Of a DNA stretch of 64,000 nucleotides, positions 10,072 to 19,247 are shown in pieces; position 1 is the first letter of the stretch, and every line of letters begins with the position of its first letter. The stretch is from Caballeronia sp. GAFFF1 (GTDB lineage Bacteria > Pseudomonadota > Gammaproteobacteria > Burkholderiales > Burkholderiaceae). Where the stretch lies: the NCBI RefSeq assembly GCF_023630705.1, contig NZ_JALQEM010000019.1, positions 179,337-243,336 on the forward strand. Reading direction: 5' to 3'. The position numbers and the translations under genes were made by a program. Under the pieces are notes generated by a model. The model did no database searches. It saw nothing but the letters and a program-made list of their open reading frames with translations, and was not told where the DNA came from.

Positions 10072-10441
10072 GCCTGTCTCCTGTCTTTTTATTGCCGCAT
10101 CCGGCCAGACGCGGTTGAAAAATCGCGGTTGCGCACGCTCCGGTGGACACCGGGCAGCGCCGAGCGCGTGGGAAGCGTGGACGTTGTGCGTCGTCCATCT
10201 TTTTATTAGGGATGCTTATCTACATGTCGAGTCTTGTTGCGTGGCATGGAAGACGCGCTGTGCCATGTCGTTGCGACCGCCGCTCGCCTTCGCTCACGCT
10301 GCGGTCGCGCTTTTAAATCGGCTCCCGTCGAAGCGGATTGTGAACGCGAGGCACGCGGTTGCTCGTGCGCTGAATCTGCGCGTCTCGATGCCCAGTTGCC
10401 AGCCACACGGCGAAGGATAGGCGGTATCTCGATTTGCGCCG

Positions 10442-10461
10442 CCCCCTCGTTAATGGGGGGG
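10442..10461. promoter_or_regulatory. G/C dyad, copy 1 of a recurring intergenic motif
   Basis: CCCCCTCGTTAATGGGGGGG has C-run and G-run arms around the centre TCGTTAAT. It shares CCCCTCGTT with copies at 18067 and 22567. It may be an operator for the MalT/AlkS-like regulator of this locus, or a REP-like repeat. Confidence 0.45.
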
Positions 10462-10599
10462 AAGGCGAGGTGCGCGAGCCATGCGCGCAGGCACGGCGCG
10501 AGTCGAGAAAAGCGTCGCTTGGAACCGCGTTTTCGATCGCGGCATGCGGGCGCCGCGACGGACAGGCGATGCCCGCCACGCGCGCCGTTCGCCGCGTCG

Positions 10600-10626
10600 C
10601 GCGCCCCCTCGCGACGAGGGGGCGCG
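10600..10626. promoter_or_regulatory. Perfect G/C hairpin, variant copy of the recurring motif
   Basis: An 11-base-pair perfect stem CGCGCCCCCTC with its complement surrounds the loop GCGAC. It contains CCCCCTCG...CGAGGGGG, so it resembles the other dyads but with fully symmetric arms. It lies 53 bases upstream of the racemase start, a position suited to control. There is no T-run, so a terminator is unlikely. Confidence 0.4.
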
Positions 10627-10678
10627 TGCCCGCAGGCGCTCTCTATCATGGGCCGACACGAACCTACGGAGACAATCA

Positions 10679-11821
10679 ATGACAGCGACAAAGCGCGGGC
10701 CGCTTGCCGGGCTCAGAGTGCTCGAGATCGCGGGCATCGGGCCGGGGCCGTTTTGCGGCATGCTGCTCGCGGATCTGGGCGCAGACGTCGTGGTGGCGGA
10801 CCGCATCGAAGCCGCTGCGGACGGGCTCGATCTCGGCGACACCCAAATCGCGAACCGGGGCAAACGCTCCATCGCCGTCGACCTGAAATCGGCCGATGGT
10901 GTCGACACCGTGCTCGGCCTCGTCGAACATTGCGACGTGCTGATCGAAGGCATGCGCCCCGGCGTGATGGAGCGCCTCGGGCTCGCGCCGGACGTGTGCC
11001 TCGCGCGCAATCCCCGTCTCGTCTATGGGCGCATGACCGGCTGGGGGCAGGCAGGACCGCTCGCGCATGCAGCCGGGCACGACCTGAACTACATCGCGCT
11101 GTCGGGCGCGCTGTGGTACGCCGGTCAGCCGGGAACCGCGCCGCTCGCGCCGCCGAGCCTCGTCGGCGACGTCGGCGGCGGCGCAATGTATCTCGCCGTC
11201 GGCATTCTGGCCGCCGTCATGCACGCGCGCGCCACCGGCGAGGGCCAGGTGGTCGACGCGGCCATCGTCGACGGCAGCGCGCACATGACGACGCTGCTGC
11301 TCGCGTTGCAGGCGTCGGAGCAGATGACCGCCGCGCGCGGCGAAAGCCTGCTGGACGGTCCGCACTGGTACAACACGTATCGCTGCGCGGACGGCGGCTA
11401 TGTGTCGGTGGGATCGCTGGAACCGAAGTTCTATGCGCAGCTGCTCGACAAGCTCCGCCTGTCCGACGACCCTGCGTTCGCCAAGCCCTACGACCGCCGG
11501 GCGTGGCCCGCGCTGCGCGAGCGGCTCGCCGAACTCTTCGCCACGCGCACGCGGGACGAATGGTGCGCGCTGCTCGAAGGCACCGATGCGTGCTTCGCGC
11601 CGGTCCTGAGCCCGGAAGAAGCCGCGGCGCATCCGCACATGCGCCAGCGCGAGATCTACACGCGCGAGAACGGCGTGCTCCAGGCGAATCCTGCGCCGCG
11701 CTTTTCCGCCACGCCGCCCGCTCCGCCCGGCGCCATTCCGCGACGCGGGCAGCATACCGAAGCGGTGCTGCGCGACTGGTCGCGCTCCTCCCATTCCGAC
11801 TTCACGAAGGTTTCCAAATGA
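10679..11821 (+). CDS. Alpha-methylacyl-CoA racemase (CaiB/BaiF superfamily)
   Basis: A 380-residue class III CoA-transferase-fold enzyme. The active-site residues of bacterial and mammalian alpha-methylacyl-CoA racemase align: His134 in AGHDLNYIALSG and Asp164 in VGDVGGG, the same 30-residue spacing as His126/Asp156 of the mycobacterial enzyme. The segment DGPHWYNTYR and VGSLEPKFY also match that subgroup better than CoA-transferases. It would interconvert (2R)- and (2S)-methylacyl-CoA so that a stereospecific dehydrogenase can act. The ATG was chosen for its ribosome site; longer frames are GC artefacts. Its stop overlaps the next start (ATGA). Confidence 0.85.
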   Translation: MTATKRGPLAGLRVLEIAGIGPGPFCGMLLADLGADVVVADRIEAAADGLDLGDTQIANRGKRSIAVDLKSADGVDTVLGLVEHCDVLIEGMRPGVMERLGLAPDVCLARNPRLVYGRMTGWGQAGPLAHAAGHDLNYIALSGALWYAGQPGTAPLAPPSLVGDVGGGAMYLAVGILAAVMHARATGEGQVVDAAIVDGSAHMTTLLLALQASEQMTAARGESLLDGPHWYNTYRCADGGYVSVGSLEPKFYAQLLDKLRLSDDPAFAKPYDRRAWPALRERLAELFATRTRDEWCALLEGTDACFAPVLSPEEAAAHPHMRQREIYTRENGVLQANPAPRFSATPPAPPGAIPRRGQHTEAVLRDWSRSSHSDFTKVSK

Positions 11822-12963
11822 CCGACACCGCTCACCTGTTCCTGACCGAACAACAAAACCTGATTCGCGATTCGGCGCGCCGCGTGGTCAGCGAGATCGT
11901 CGCGCCGACCGCCGCCCGGCGCGATCGCGAGTCGGCGTGGCCGCGCGACGAACTGAAGGCGCTCGCCGAACTCGGCTTCCTCGGCATGCTGATTCCCGAG
12001 GAATACGGCGGCACCGGCGCGGGCGTGCTCGACCTGTGTCTCGCGCAACACGAGATCGCCGCTGCCGACGCGGGCCTCGCCACCATCATCCACGTGCACA
12101 ACTTCACGGCGCTGAACATCGTCGAACACGGCACGGAGGAACAGAAGCGCCGCTATTTGCCCGCGATGGCGCGCGGCGAGTCCATCGGCGCGTTTCTGTT
12201 GACGGAACCGCACGCCGGCTCCGATACCGCCGCGCTGCGCACCACCGCGCGCAAGGACGGCGACAGCTACGTCGTCAACGGCTCGAAGCAGTTCATCTCG
12301 AACGGCAGCGAAGCGGGCGTCGGCGTCCTGTATGCGATGACCGACAAAAGCGCCGGCAAACGCGGCGCGAGCTTGTTCATCATCGATCCGGGCCAGCCCG
12401 GCTATCACGTCACGCGCGTGGAAAGCAAGCTCGGCCAGCACACGGCGCACACCGCGCAGATCACGCTCGAAGACTTCCGCGTGCCGGCTGCGAATCTGCT
12501 CGGCGGCGAGGGCGACGGCTATCGCGCGGTGATGGGCGGCTTGTCGGATGGGCGGATCGGCATTGCATTCATCGCGGCGGGCGTGGCGCGCGCGGCGCTC
12601 GAAGCCGCAGTCAGCTACGCGAAAGAGCGCGAAGCGTATGGCGCGCCGATCATCCGGCTGCAAGGCGTGGCGTTCGATCTCGCCGACATGGCCGCGCAAG
12701 TGGACGTCGCCTATCAGTATTGCCTGCACGCTGCGCGTCTGCGCGATGCCGGCGTCGCGTGCGTGAAGGAAGCGTCGATTGCGAAGATGTTCGCGAGCGA
12801 AATCGCCGAGAAGGTCTGCTCGGATGCGCTGCAGATTCACGGCGGCTATGGCTATCTCACCGACTTTCCCGTCGAGCGATACTTGCGCGACGTGCGTATC
12901 TGCAAGATCTACGAAGGGACGAGCCACATTCAGAAGCTGATTATCGCGCGCAGTCTCGGCTGA
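11818..12963 (+). CDS. Acyl-CoA dehydrogenase
   Basis: A 381-residue ACAD of ordinary length, translationally coupled to the racemase by an ATGA overlap. It has FLLTEPHAGSD and NGSKQFISNG signatures, DALQIHGGYGY for FAD contact, and the canonical catalytic Glu366 in KIYEGTSHIQ. Coupling with an alpha-methylacyl-CoA racemase suggests it oxidises the (2S)-methylacyl-CoA made by that enzyme, as in the peroxisomal branched-chain route; this is inference from position. Confidence 0.93.
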   Translation: MTDTAHLFLTEQQNLIRDSARRVVSEIVAPTAARRDRESAWPRDELKALAELGFLGMLIPEEYGGTGAGVLDLCLAQHEIAAADAGLATIIHVHNFTALNIVEHGTEEQKRRYLPAMARGESIGAFLLTEPHAGSDTAALRTTARKDGDSYVVNGSKQFISNGSEAGVGVLYAMTDKSAGKRGASLFIIDPGQPGYHVTRVESKLGQHTAHTAQITLEDFRVPAANLLGGEGDGYRAVMGGLSDGRIGIAFIAAGVARAALEAAVSYAKEREAYGAPIIRLQGVAFDLADMAAQVDVAYQYCLHAARLRDAGVACVKEASIAKMFASEIAEKVCSDALQIHGGYGYLTDFPVERYLRDVRICKIYEGTSHIQKLIIARSLG

Positions 12964-12981
12964 ATCTGCTGCTTCGCAAAT

Positions 12982-13016
12982 GCAACGTGCCCGGCATGAC
13001 CGGGCACGTTGCTTTC
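12982..13016 (+). terminator. Terminator after the racemase-ACAD pair
   Basis: A perfect 13-base-pair stem GCAACGTGCCCGG with its complement (12982-12994, 13000-13012) has a CATGA loop and TTTCT after it. It sits between convergent genes and may serve both strands. Confidence 0.85.
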
Positions 13017-13032
13017 TACCTTACGCGGTCGG

Positions 13033-13932
13033 TCATGCGCATACCAGCTTGAGGAACGCGCCCACCTGCTGCCCCGACTCCTCGTACTCCTGCGCAGTGC
13101 TCCAATTGGCGATGTCCCCGAAGCGCGCCGCCACGCCTTCCGGCGTCACTTCCGCGTCCGGCAGCAGAACGGGCACGGTCTCGACGATAGTAGCCGCCGC
13201 GAACGCGCCGCCGCCCGCCGCGATGATCGTCTTCGACGGCGCATTCTCGCTTGCGAGGAAAAGGACGGCCGGCGTCACGCGCTCCGGCTGAATGCGCGCG
13301 AGCATGGCTTCCGGCAGGATGTCGGCGGTCATGCGTGTGGCGGCCACCGGCGCGATGGTGTTGACCTTGATGTTGTTCTTCTTGCCTTCCGTGGTCAGCG
13401 CGTTCATCAGGCCGATCACGCCCATTTTCGCCGCGCCGTAGTTGGCCTGGCCGAAGTTGCCGTACATGCCCGACGACGACGTCGTCATCACGATGCGGCC
13501 GTAGCCCTGTTCGCGCATGATGTCCCACACCGCCTTCGAGCAGTGGATCGAGCCCATCAGGTGAACGTCGAGCACGGCCTCGACGTCGGCCATGTCGAGC
13601 TTCGCGAAGCTCTTGTCGCGCAGAATGCCGGCGTTATTCACGAGAATGTCCACGCGCCTGAACTCGGCCACCGCGCGCTTCACCATGTCCTGCACCTGCG
13701 CGAAGTCCGCGACGTTCGCGCCGTGCGCGATGGCCGTGCCGCCCGCCTTGCGGATCTCGTCGACCACGGCGAGCGCGGCGTCGGACGAGCCGCCGCTGCC
13801 GTCGCGCGCGCTGCCGAAATCATTGATCACGACTTTCGCGCCGCGCGCGGCGAATGCGAGCGCATGCGCCCGCCCCAATCCCGCGCCCGCGCCGGTGACG
13901 ATTGCGACCTTGCCATCGAAACGAATACTCAT
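13033..13932 (-). CDS. MFE-2-like (R)-3-hydroxyacyl-CoA dehydrogenase (SDR)
   Basis: A 299-residue SDR resembling the dehydrogenase part of eukaryotic multifunctional enzyme 2 (HSD17B4) along its whole length. It has [20 protein letters not shown] at the start, NDFGSARDGSG with the long loop after the second strand, NNAGILRDKSF, GNFGQANYGAAK with the catalytic Tyr/Lys, and NTIAPVAATRMT. The 60-residue tail beyond the normal SDR end is also typical. Such enzymes oxidise (R)-3-hydroxyacyl-CoA produced by a MaoC hydratase, whose gene is directly upstream. ATG start MSIRFDGK. Confidence 0.88.
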   Translation of the reverse strand: MSIRFDGKVAIVTGAGAGLGRAHALAFAARGAKVVINDFGSARDGSGGSSDAALAVVDEIRKAGGTAIAHGANVADFAQVQDMVKRAVAEFRRVDILVNNAGILRDKSFAKLDMADVEAVLDVHLMGSIHCSKAVWDIMREQGYGRIVMTTSSSGMYGNFGQANYGAAKMGVIGLMNALTTEGKKNNIKVNTIAPVAATRMTADILPEAMLARIQPERVTPAVLFLASENAPSKTIIAAGGGAFAAATIVETVPVLLPDAEVTPEGVAARFGDIANWSTAQEYEESGQQVGAFLKLVCA

Positions 13933-13967
13933 GCTTGATGCTCCATTCCAGTTGTCGAGAGATAGGT

Positions 13968-14423
13968 TCAGGGAAACAGACGCATGATCGATTCGGCGAC
14001 GCACGCGGGCTTGTCCGAGCCTTCGCATTCGAAGGTCATTTCCACTTTGAGCTGCGCGCCGCCCTGTCCGATCGCATCCCAGCCGAGCAGCCTGAAGTGC
14101 GCGCGCACGCGGGCGCCCACTTTGACCGGCGCGACGAAGCGCACTTTATCGAGACCGTAATTGAGGCCGCTTTTCGTTTCCTTGATCTGGAACGCGGTGG
14201 CGAGCAACGCCGGCAGCAAGCTCAGCGTGAGAAAGCCGTGCGCGATGGTGCCGCCGAACGGCCCGTTCTTCGCGCGTTCGACATCGACGTGTATCCACTG
14301 ATGATCGCCCGTTGCGTCGGCGAACAGATCGACGCGCGCCTGGTCGATCAGAAGCCACTCGCTCGTGCCGATGGATTCGCCGACGAGCAGCTGCAAGTCC
14401 GCGATCTTGTCGAAGTTCTTCAT
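13968..14423 (-). CDS. MaoC family (R)-specific enoyl-CoA hydratase
   Basis: A 151-residue single hot-dog domain. The hydratase-2 motif ATGDHQWIHVD supplies Asp40 and His45, the catalytic pair, and GGTIAHGFLTLSL is the conserved central helix. It hydrates trans-2-enoyl-CoA to the (R)-3-hydroxy isomer, the substrate of the MFE-2-like SDR that follows. The start overlaps the ACAD stop (ATGA), so the two are probably translated together. No DUF35-fused partner of the ChsH2 type is encoded nearby, so it probably acts as a homodimer. Confidence 0.92.
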   Translation of the reverse strand: MKNFDKIADLQLLVGESIGTSEWLLIDQARVDLFADATGDHQWIHVDVERAKNGPFGGTIAHGFLTLSLLPALLATAFQIKETKSGLNYGLDKVRFVAPVKVGARVRAHFRLLGWDAIGQGGAQLKVEMTFECEGSDKPACVAESIMRLFP

Positions 14424-15574
14424 GCCTGTGTGTCCCCCTGAAGCAAGGCGTGTTGCAATTGCGCGGCGCAGGCCGCTTCGTGGCGATCGCTGCTGCCGAA
14501 CAGCACGTCCGCGACGACCGCGCGCTTGTAGTAATGGCCGACCGCGTATTCCTCGGTCATGCCGATGCCGCCGTGAAGCTGGATGGCCTGCGCGCAGACG
14601 AATTTCGCGGCGCGGCCGATCAGCGCCTTAGCCTGCGACACCGTGTGCCGGCGCGCGGCGGCGTCTTCGTCGTTCAGAAGCGACGCGAGGAGCGCGAACA
14701 ACATCGAGCGCGCAATTTCGAGTTCCGCCGCCATGTCCGCCATGCGATACTGCAACGCCTGGAAGCTGCCGATCGGCACGCCGAACTGCTTGCGCATCTT
14801 GAGGTAGTCGGCCGACATCTCGATGGCTTTTTCCATCCCGCCGATCAGTTCCGCGCACAACGCCACGGTGCCGTGCGCGAGGCCGTGATGCAGCGCCGCG
14901 AGTCCGCCGCCGGACGTGCCCAGCACGGCGTCCTGGCTCACCACGACGGTTTCGAGCGCAATCTCGGCGGCCCAGCTTCCGTCGTGCAGGCGCAGCGGCC
15001 GGCAAGCCACGCCGGGCCGCGACGCCGCGACGAGAAAGAGCGTCAGCGGACCGTTGTCGTTCATTGCGGCCGACACGATGTACGCGTTCGCGCCGGGCGC
15101 GCCGAGCACGAGCGTCTTCGTGCCGCGCAGCGAGAAGCCTTCGGCGGTGCGGGTCGCGCGGGTCAGAACCGGCTCGGGAAAGCCGCGCGACTGCGCTTCG
15201 CTATAGGCGAGCGCGAGCCGCAGCGAACCATCGGCGAGTTGCGGCACGATGTGGTCGAGCTGCGCGGGCGCGGCGGCGGCCACGAGCGTTTGCGCAGCGA
15301 GCACGCCGCAGCCGAGATACGGCTCCACGACGAGCGCCCGGCCGAACTCCTGCGCGATCAGCGCCGTGTCGATGACCGAGCCGCCCAGCCCGCCGTACGC
15401 TTCGGGCAGCGCGGCGGCGAGCCAGCCGTTGTCCGCGAACGCCTGCCAGTGCGCAGGCTCGCTCGTTCCACTTTTCAATAGCGCGGCGCGCGCGTCGAAA
15501 CCGCATTCTTTCTCTGCGAAGCGGCGCACGCTGTCCTGCAGCAGTTGCTGCTCGGAATCCAGTTTGAAATTCAT
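14420..15574 (-). CDS. Acyl-CoA dehydrogenase, probable non-catalytic partner of a heteromer
   Basis: A 384-residue ACAD fold with FAD contacts (QAIQLHGGIGMTEEY) but degenerate catalytic features. The usual YEGT near the end reads LFGSS (about 358-362), and no acidic residue stands at the alternative base position. The substrate segment that is normally LTEP reads LAYSEAQSRG. Together with the adjacent 399-residue ACAD, which keeps a candidate Glu, this resembles the alpha2beta2 FadE pairs of steroid side-chain degradation. A ribosome site lies in the 15-base gap after the preceding gene. Confidence 0.85.
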   Translation of the reverse strand: MNFKLDSEQQLLQDSVRRFAEKECGFDARAALLKSGTSEPAHWQAFADNGWLAAALPEAYGGLGGSVIDTALIAQEFGRALVVEPYLGCGVLAAQTLVAAAAPAQLDHIVPQLADGSLRLALAYSEAQSRGFPEPVLTRATRTAEGFSLRGTKTLVLGAPGANAYIVSAAMNDNGPLTLFLVAASRPGVACRPLRLHDGSWAAEIALETVVVSQDAVLGTSGGGLAALHHGLAHGTVALCAELIGGMEKAIEMSADYLKMRKQFGVPIGSFQALQYRMADMAAELEIARSMLFALLASLLNDEDAAARRHTVSQAKALIGRAAKFVCAQAIQLHGGIGMTEEYAVGHYYKRAVVADVLFGSSDRHEAACAAQLQHALLQGDTQA

Positions 15575-15589
15575 GTCCTGTCGGCCCCG

Positions 15590-16789
<1,200 letters not shown>

Positions 16790-16802
16790 CGAACGCTCCG
16801 CT

Positions 16803-17984
16803 TCAATTGCGATACATCGTGACGACGCACGCGCCGCCGATCCCGACGTTGTGTTGCAGCGCCACGCGCGCGTTCTCCACCTGCCGGCCGCCCGCCGTGC
16901 CGCGCAACTGCTGGACGAGTTCGGTGCACTGCGCGAGGCCCGTCGCGCCGAGCGGATGCCCCTTCGACAGCAGCCCGCCCGACGGATTGACCACGTGGCT
17001 GCCGCCATACGTGTTGTCGCCGTCGTCGATGAACTTCGCCGCGCCGCCTTCCGGGCACAAGCCGAGCGCCTCGTAGGTGATGAGCTCGTTGTGCGCGAAG
17101 CAGTCATGCAGCTCGATCACCTGCACGTCTTCCGGACCAATGCCGGATGCTTCGTACACCTGATTCGCCGCTTCCTGGCTCATGCCGTAACCCGCGACGT
17201 AGCGCAAATCGTCGCCCGTGAGCGATTCCGTGCGATCCGTCGTCAGCGCCTGCGCGGCGATCCACACGCGCGTATCGAGCCCATGACGCCGCGCGTAGTC
17301 CTCGCTGCACAACACCGCCGCCGCGGCGCCGCAAGTCGGCGGGCAGGCCATGAGACGCGTCATCACGCCGGGCCACATGACCTGATCGGCCAGCACGTCT
17401 TCCGCAGTCACGACCTTGCGGAACACCGCTAGCGGATTGTTCGCGGCGTGGCGGCTCGCCTTCGCGCGAATCTTGGCGAACGACGAAAGCGGCGTGTCGA
17501 AGCGTTTCATGTGCTCCATGCCCGCGCCGCCGAAAATGCGCAGCGCCGGTGGAATGTCCTGCGGCACGCCGAGCCGCTCGCACTGCGCGAGGAAGAGTTC
17601 GGACGGCAGCGGCCGGTCGTTGAAGTAGCTGCCGAGCGCGCCGGGGTTCATCTGCTCGAAGCCGACCACGAGCGCCACGTCGATCGCGCCGGCTTCGATC
17701 GCCTGGCGCGCGAGAAACAGGCCCGTGGAGCCGGTCGAGCAGTTGTTGTTCACGTTGAAGATGGGCAGGCCCGTCATGCCGACGTGATAGAGCGCGCGCT
17801 GGCCCGCTGTGGAATCGCCATAGACGAAGCATGCGTAGGCTTGCTGGACGGACTCATACGGCACGCGGGCGTCCGCAAGCGCCGCGCGCGCGGCCTCTGC
17901 GCCCATCAGATCGTACGTTTCGCTCGCACCCGGCTTCTTGAACGGCACCATGCCGACGCCCGCCACCACTACTTTGCACGTCAT
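16803..17984 (-). CDS. SCPx-like thiolase / lipid-transfer-type thiolase
   Basis: A 393-residue thiolase of the sterol-carrier-protein-x class, without the SCP2 domain. The nucleophile Cys82 is in NNNCSTGS. The HDCFAHNE segment and GGLLSKGHPLGATG supply the remaining active-site residues. In peroxisomes this class cleaves 2-methyl-branched and sterol side-chain 3-ketoacyl-CoAs. Actinobacterial members need a DUF35 partner, and none is found in the window. The start is the ATG of MTCKVVVAG with GGAGAAC upstream. A G/C dyad lies 82 bases upstream. Confidence 0.88.
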   Translation of the reverse strand: MTCKVVVAGVGMVPFKKPGASETYDLMGAEAARAALADARVPYESVQQAYACFVYGDSTAGQRALYHVGMTGLPIFNVNNNCSTGSTGLFLARQAIEAGAIDVALVVGFEQMNPGALGSYFNDRPLPSELFLAQCERLGVPQDIPPALRIFGGAGMEHMKRFDTPLSSFAKIRAKASRHAANNPLAVFRKVVTAEDVLADQVMWPGVMTRLMACPPTCGAAAAVLCSEDYARRHGLDTRVWIAAQALTTDRTESLTGDDLRYVAGYGMSQEAANQVYEASGIGPEDVQVIELHDCFAHNELITYEALGLCPEGGAAKFIDDGDNTYGGSHVVNPSGGLLSKGHPLGATGLAQCTELVQQLRGTAGGRQVENARVALQHNVGIGGACVVTMYRN

Positions 17985-18066
17985 CTGTTCTCCTTCGATT
18001 ATCGTCGTCTCGCGGTTCGACAGAACCGGCATCGGTCCATCATAGGCAGCGGGCTGCGCGCGCTAC

Positions 18067-18086
18067 ACCCCTCGTTTCAAGGGGGC
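18067..18086. promoter_or_regulatory. G/C dyad, copy 2 of a recurring intergenic motif
   Basis: ACCCCTCGTTTCAAGGGGGC lies between the hydrolase stop (18111) and the SCPx thiolase start (17984). The arms CCCCT and AGGGG flank CGTTTCA. Its distance to the leftward gene start (about 82 bases) nearly equals that of copy 3 from its gene. Confidence 0.45.
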
Positions 18087-18110
18087 GCGCCGCCGCGCCG
18101 GAAAGCGTGG

Positions 18111-19184
18111 TCATGCGCGCATGCGATACCAGAGTACGCCGTCGTCGTCCGCGTGCGAAGTTGCTTCGCCGTTGGCCAGCAAGTAGTTGAGATACGCCAG
18201 CGCCTCGCCGGTGGCAAGCGTGTACCGGCTAAAGCGTGCCTCTTCCACCGCGCCGGCGAAGAGCGTGCCGAAGACGTCCACCGCGCGGCGCGGCGCGGCG
18301 AGCCGGTCACGCAGACTCCCGAGCCCGCGTCGAGCGGCGGCGTCCAACCGTTCTATGCGCTCGTGCAGCCCGTGAAACGGCTCATGGTGCGACGGCAGCA
18401 CGAGCGCGTCGGCCGGGATGGTCCGCGCGAACCGGCTGACCGATGCCAGCCATTCGCCGAGCGGATTCGCGCCGGGCTCCACCGGATGCACCGACACGTT
18501 CGACGAGATGCGCGGCAACACGTGATCGCCCGAGATCAGCACGTTCAGTTCGGGGCAGTACAGGCAGGCGTGCTCCGGCGAGTGCCCAAGCCCGACTCTC
18601 ACGCGCCAGCGGCGCTTGCCGATATCGAGCGTCTGCCAGTCTTCCATCCGGCGAAAGCTGTCGGGCAAGGGAAACACCATGCCCGCCGCGACGCCGAAGC
18701 GCGAGCGATACTGCTCGATCGTATCGTGACGCCACCCCGCGCGGCGATAGAAGCGAATCGCGTCTTGCGGCGCCTCGCGGCCCTGCTCCGCCACGAAGGC
18801 CCGGCACGTCAGGTATTCCGTCCGCGTCATCCAGAGCTCGCAGTCGAAACGGCGCGCGAGCCACCCGGCCATGCCCGCGTGGTCGGCGTGATGGTGCGTG
18901 GCGAAGACACGCGTGATGCGACGCGAGCCGAGCGGACCGGCGAGCAGCGCCGCCCATCGCGACGGCGCATCGGGCATGAAAAGGCCGGTGTCGACAATGG
19001 CCCAGCCGTCGCCGTCTTCCAGCGCCCAGATGTTCACGTGGTCGAGCGACGCCGGCAACGGCAAGCGCATCCACAGCACGCCGGGCGCGACTTCGATTGC
19101 CTCGCCCGATGCGGGAGCGGCGTCGAACGGGTAATGCAGTCCGCCGCCTGCCGCCAGGCGGAAAGTCGATTCGTCGCTGTTCAT
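18111..19184 (-). CDS. MBL-fold metallo-hydrolase
   Basis: A 357-residue metallo-beta-lactamase-fold protein. The zinc motif HHHADHAG is at 97-104, with further ligands in GHSPEHACLYC, ISGDHVLP and PSHHEPFHG. A C-terminal winged-helix-like stretch (about residues 275-350) is common in the LACTB2/glyoxalase-II-related group. Inside a beta-oxidation operon it might hydrolyse a thioester or a lactone-type intermediate, but no residue fixes the substrate. Confidence 0.85.
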   Translation of the reverse strand: MNSDESTFRLAAGGGLHYPFDAAPASGEAIEVAPGVLWMRLPLPASLDHVNIWALEDGDGWAIVDTGLFMPDAPSRWAALLAGPLGSRRITRVFATHHHADHAGMAGWLARRFDCELWMTRTEYLTCRAFVAEQGREAPQDAIRFYRRAGWRHDTIEQYRSRFGVAAGMVFPLPDSFRRMEDWQTLDIGKRRWRVRVGLGHSPEHACLYCPELNVLISGDHVLPRISSNVSVHPVEPGANPLGEWLASVSRFARTIPADALVLPSHHEPFHGLHERIERLDAAARRGLGSLRDRLAAPRRAVDVFGTLFAGAVEEARFSRYTLATGEALAYLNYLLANGEATSHADDDGVLWYRMRA

Positions 19185-19247
19185 GCGAATCTCCGATAGT
19201 CGGCGGCCTCTCGCGGACCGCTCGCTTCGCTCAATGAAGCCGGCGCG

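Larger units (their letters stand above)
10072..10678. promoter_or_regulatory. Divergent control region between porin and racemase genes
   Basis: These 607 bases hold no convincing gene. They separate the leftward porin unit from the rightward racemase-ACAD pair and must contain both promoters, though neither has an obvious -35/-10 match. Two G/C-rich dyads occur here (10442-10461 and 10600-10626), related to dyads at 18067 and 22567 and possibly regulator sites. A ribosome site (CGGAG) precedes the racemase ATG. Confidence 0.6.

Noticed and set aside
10679..11821. The CaiB/BaiF protein as an ordinary CoA-transferase
   Set aside because: The His134/Asp164 pair with 30-residue spacing and the GHDLNYIALSG segment fit the racemase subgroup better; CoA-transferases carry a catalytic Asp in a different context. 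Not fully excluded.
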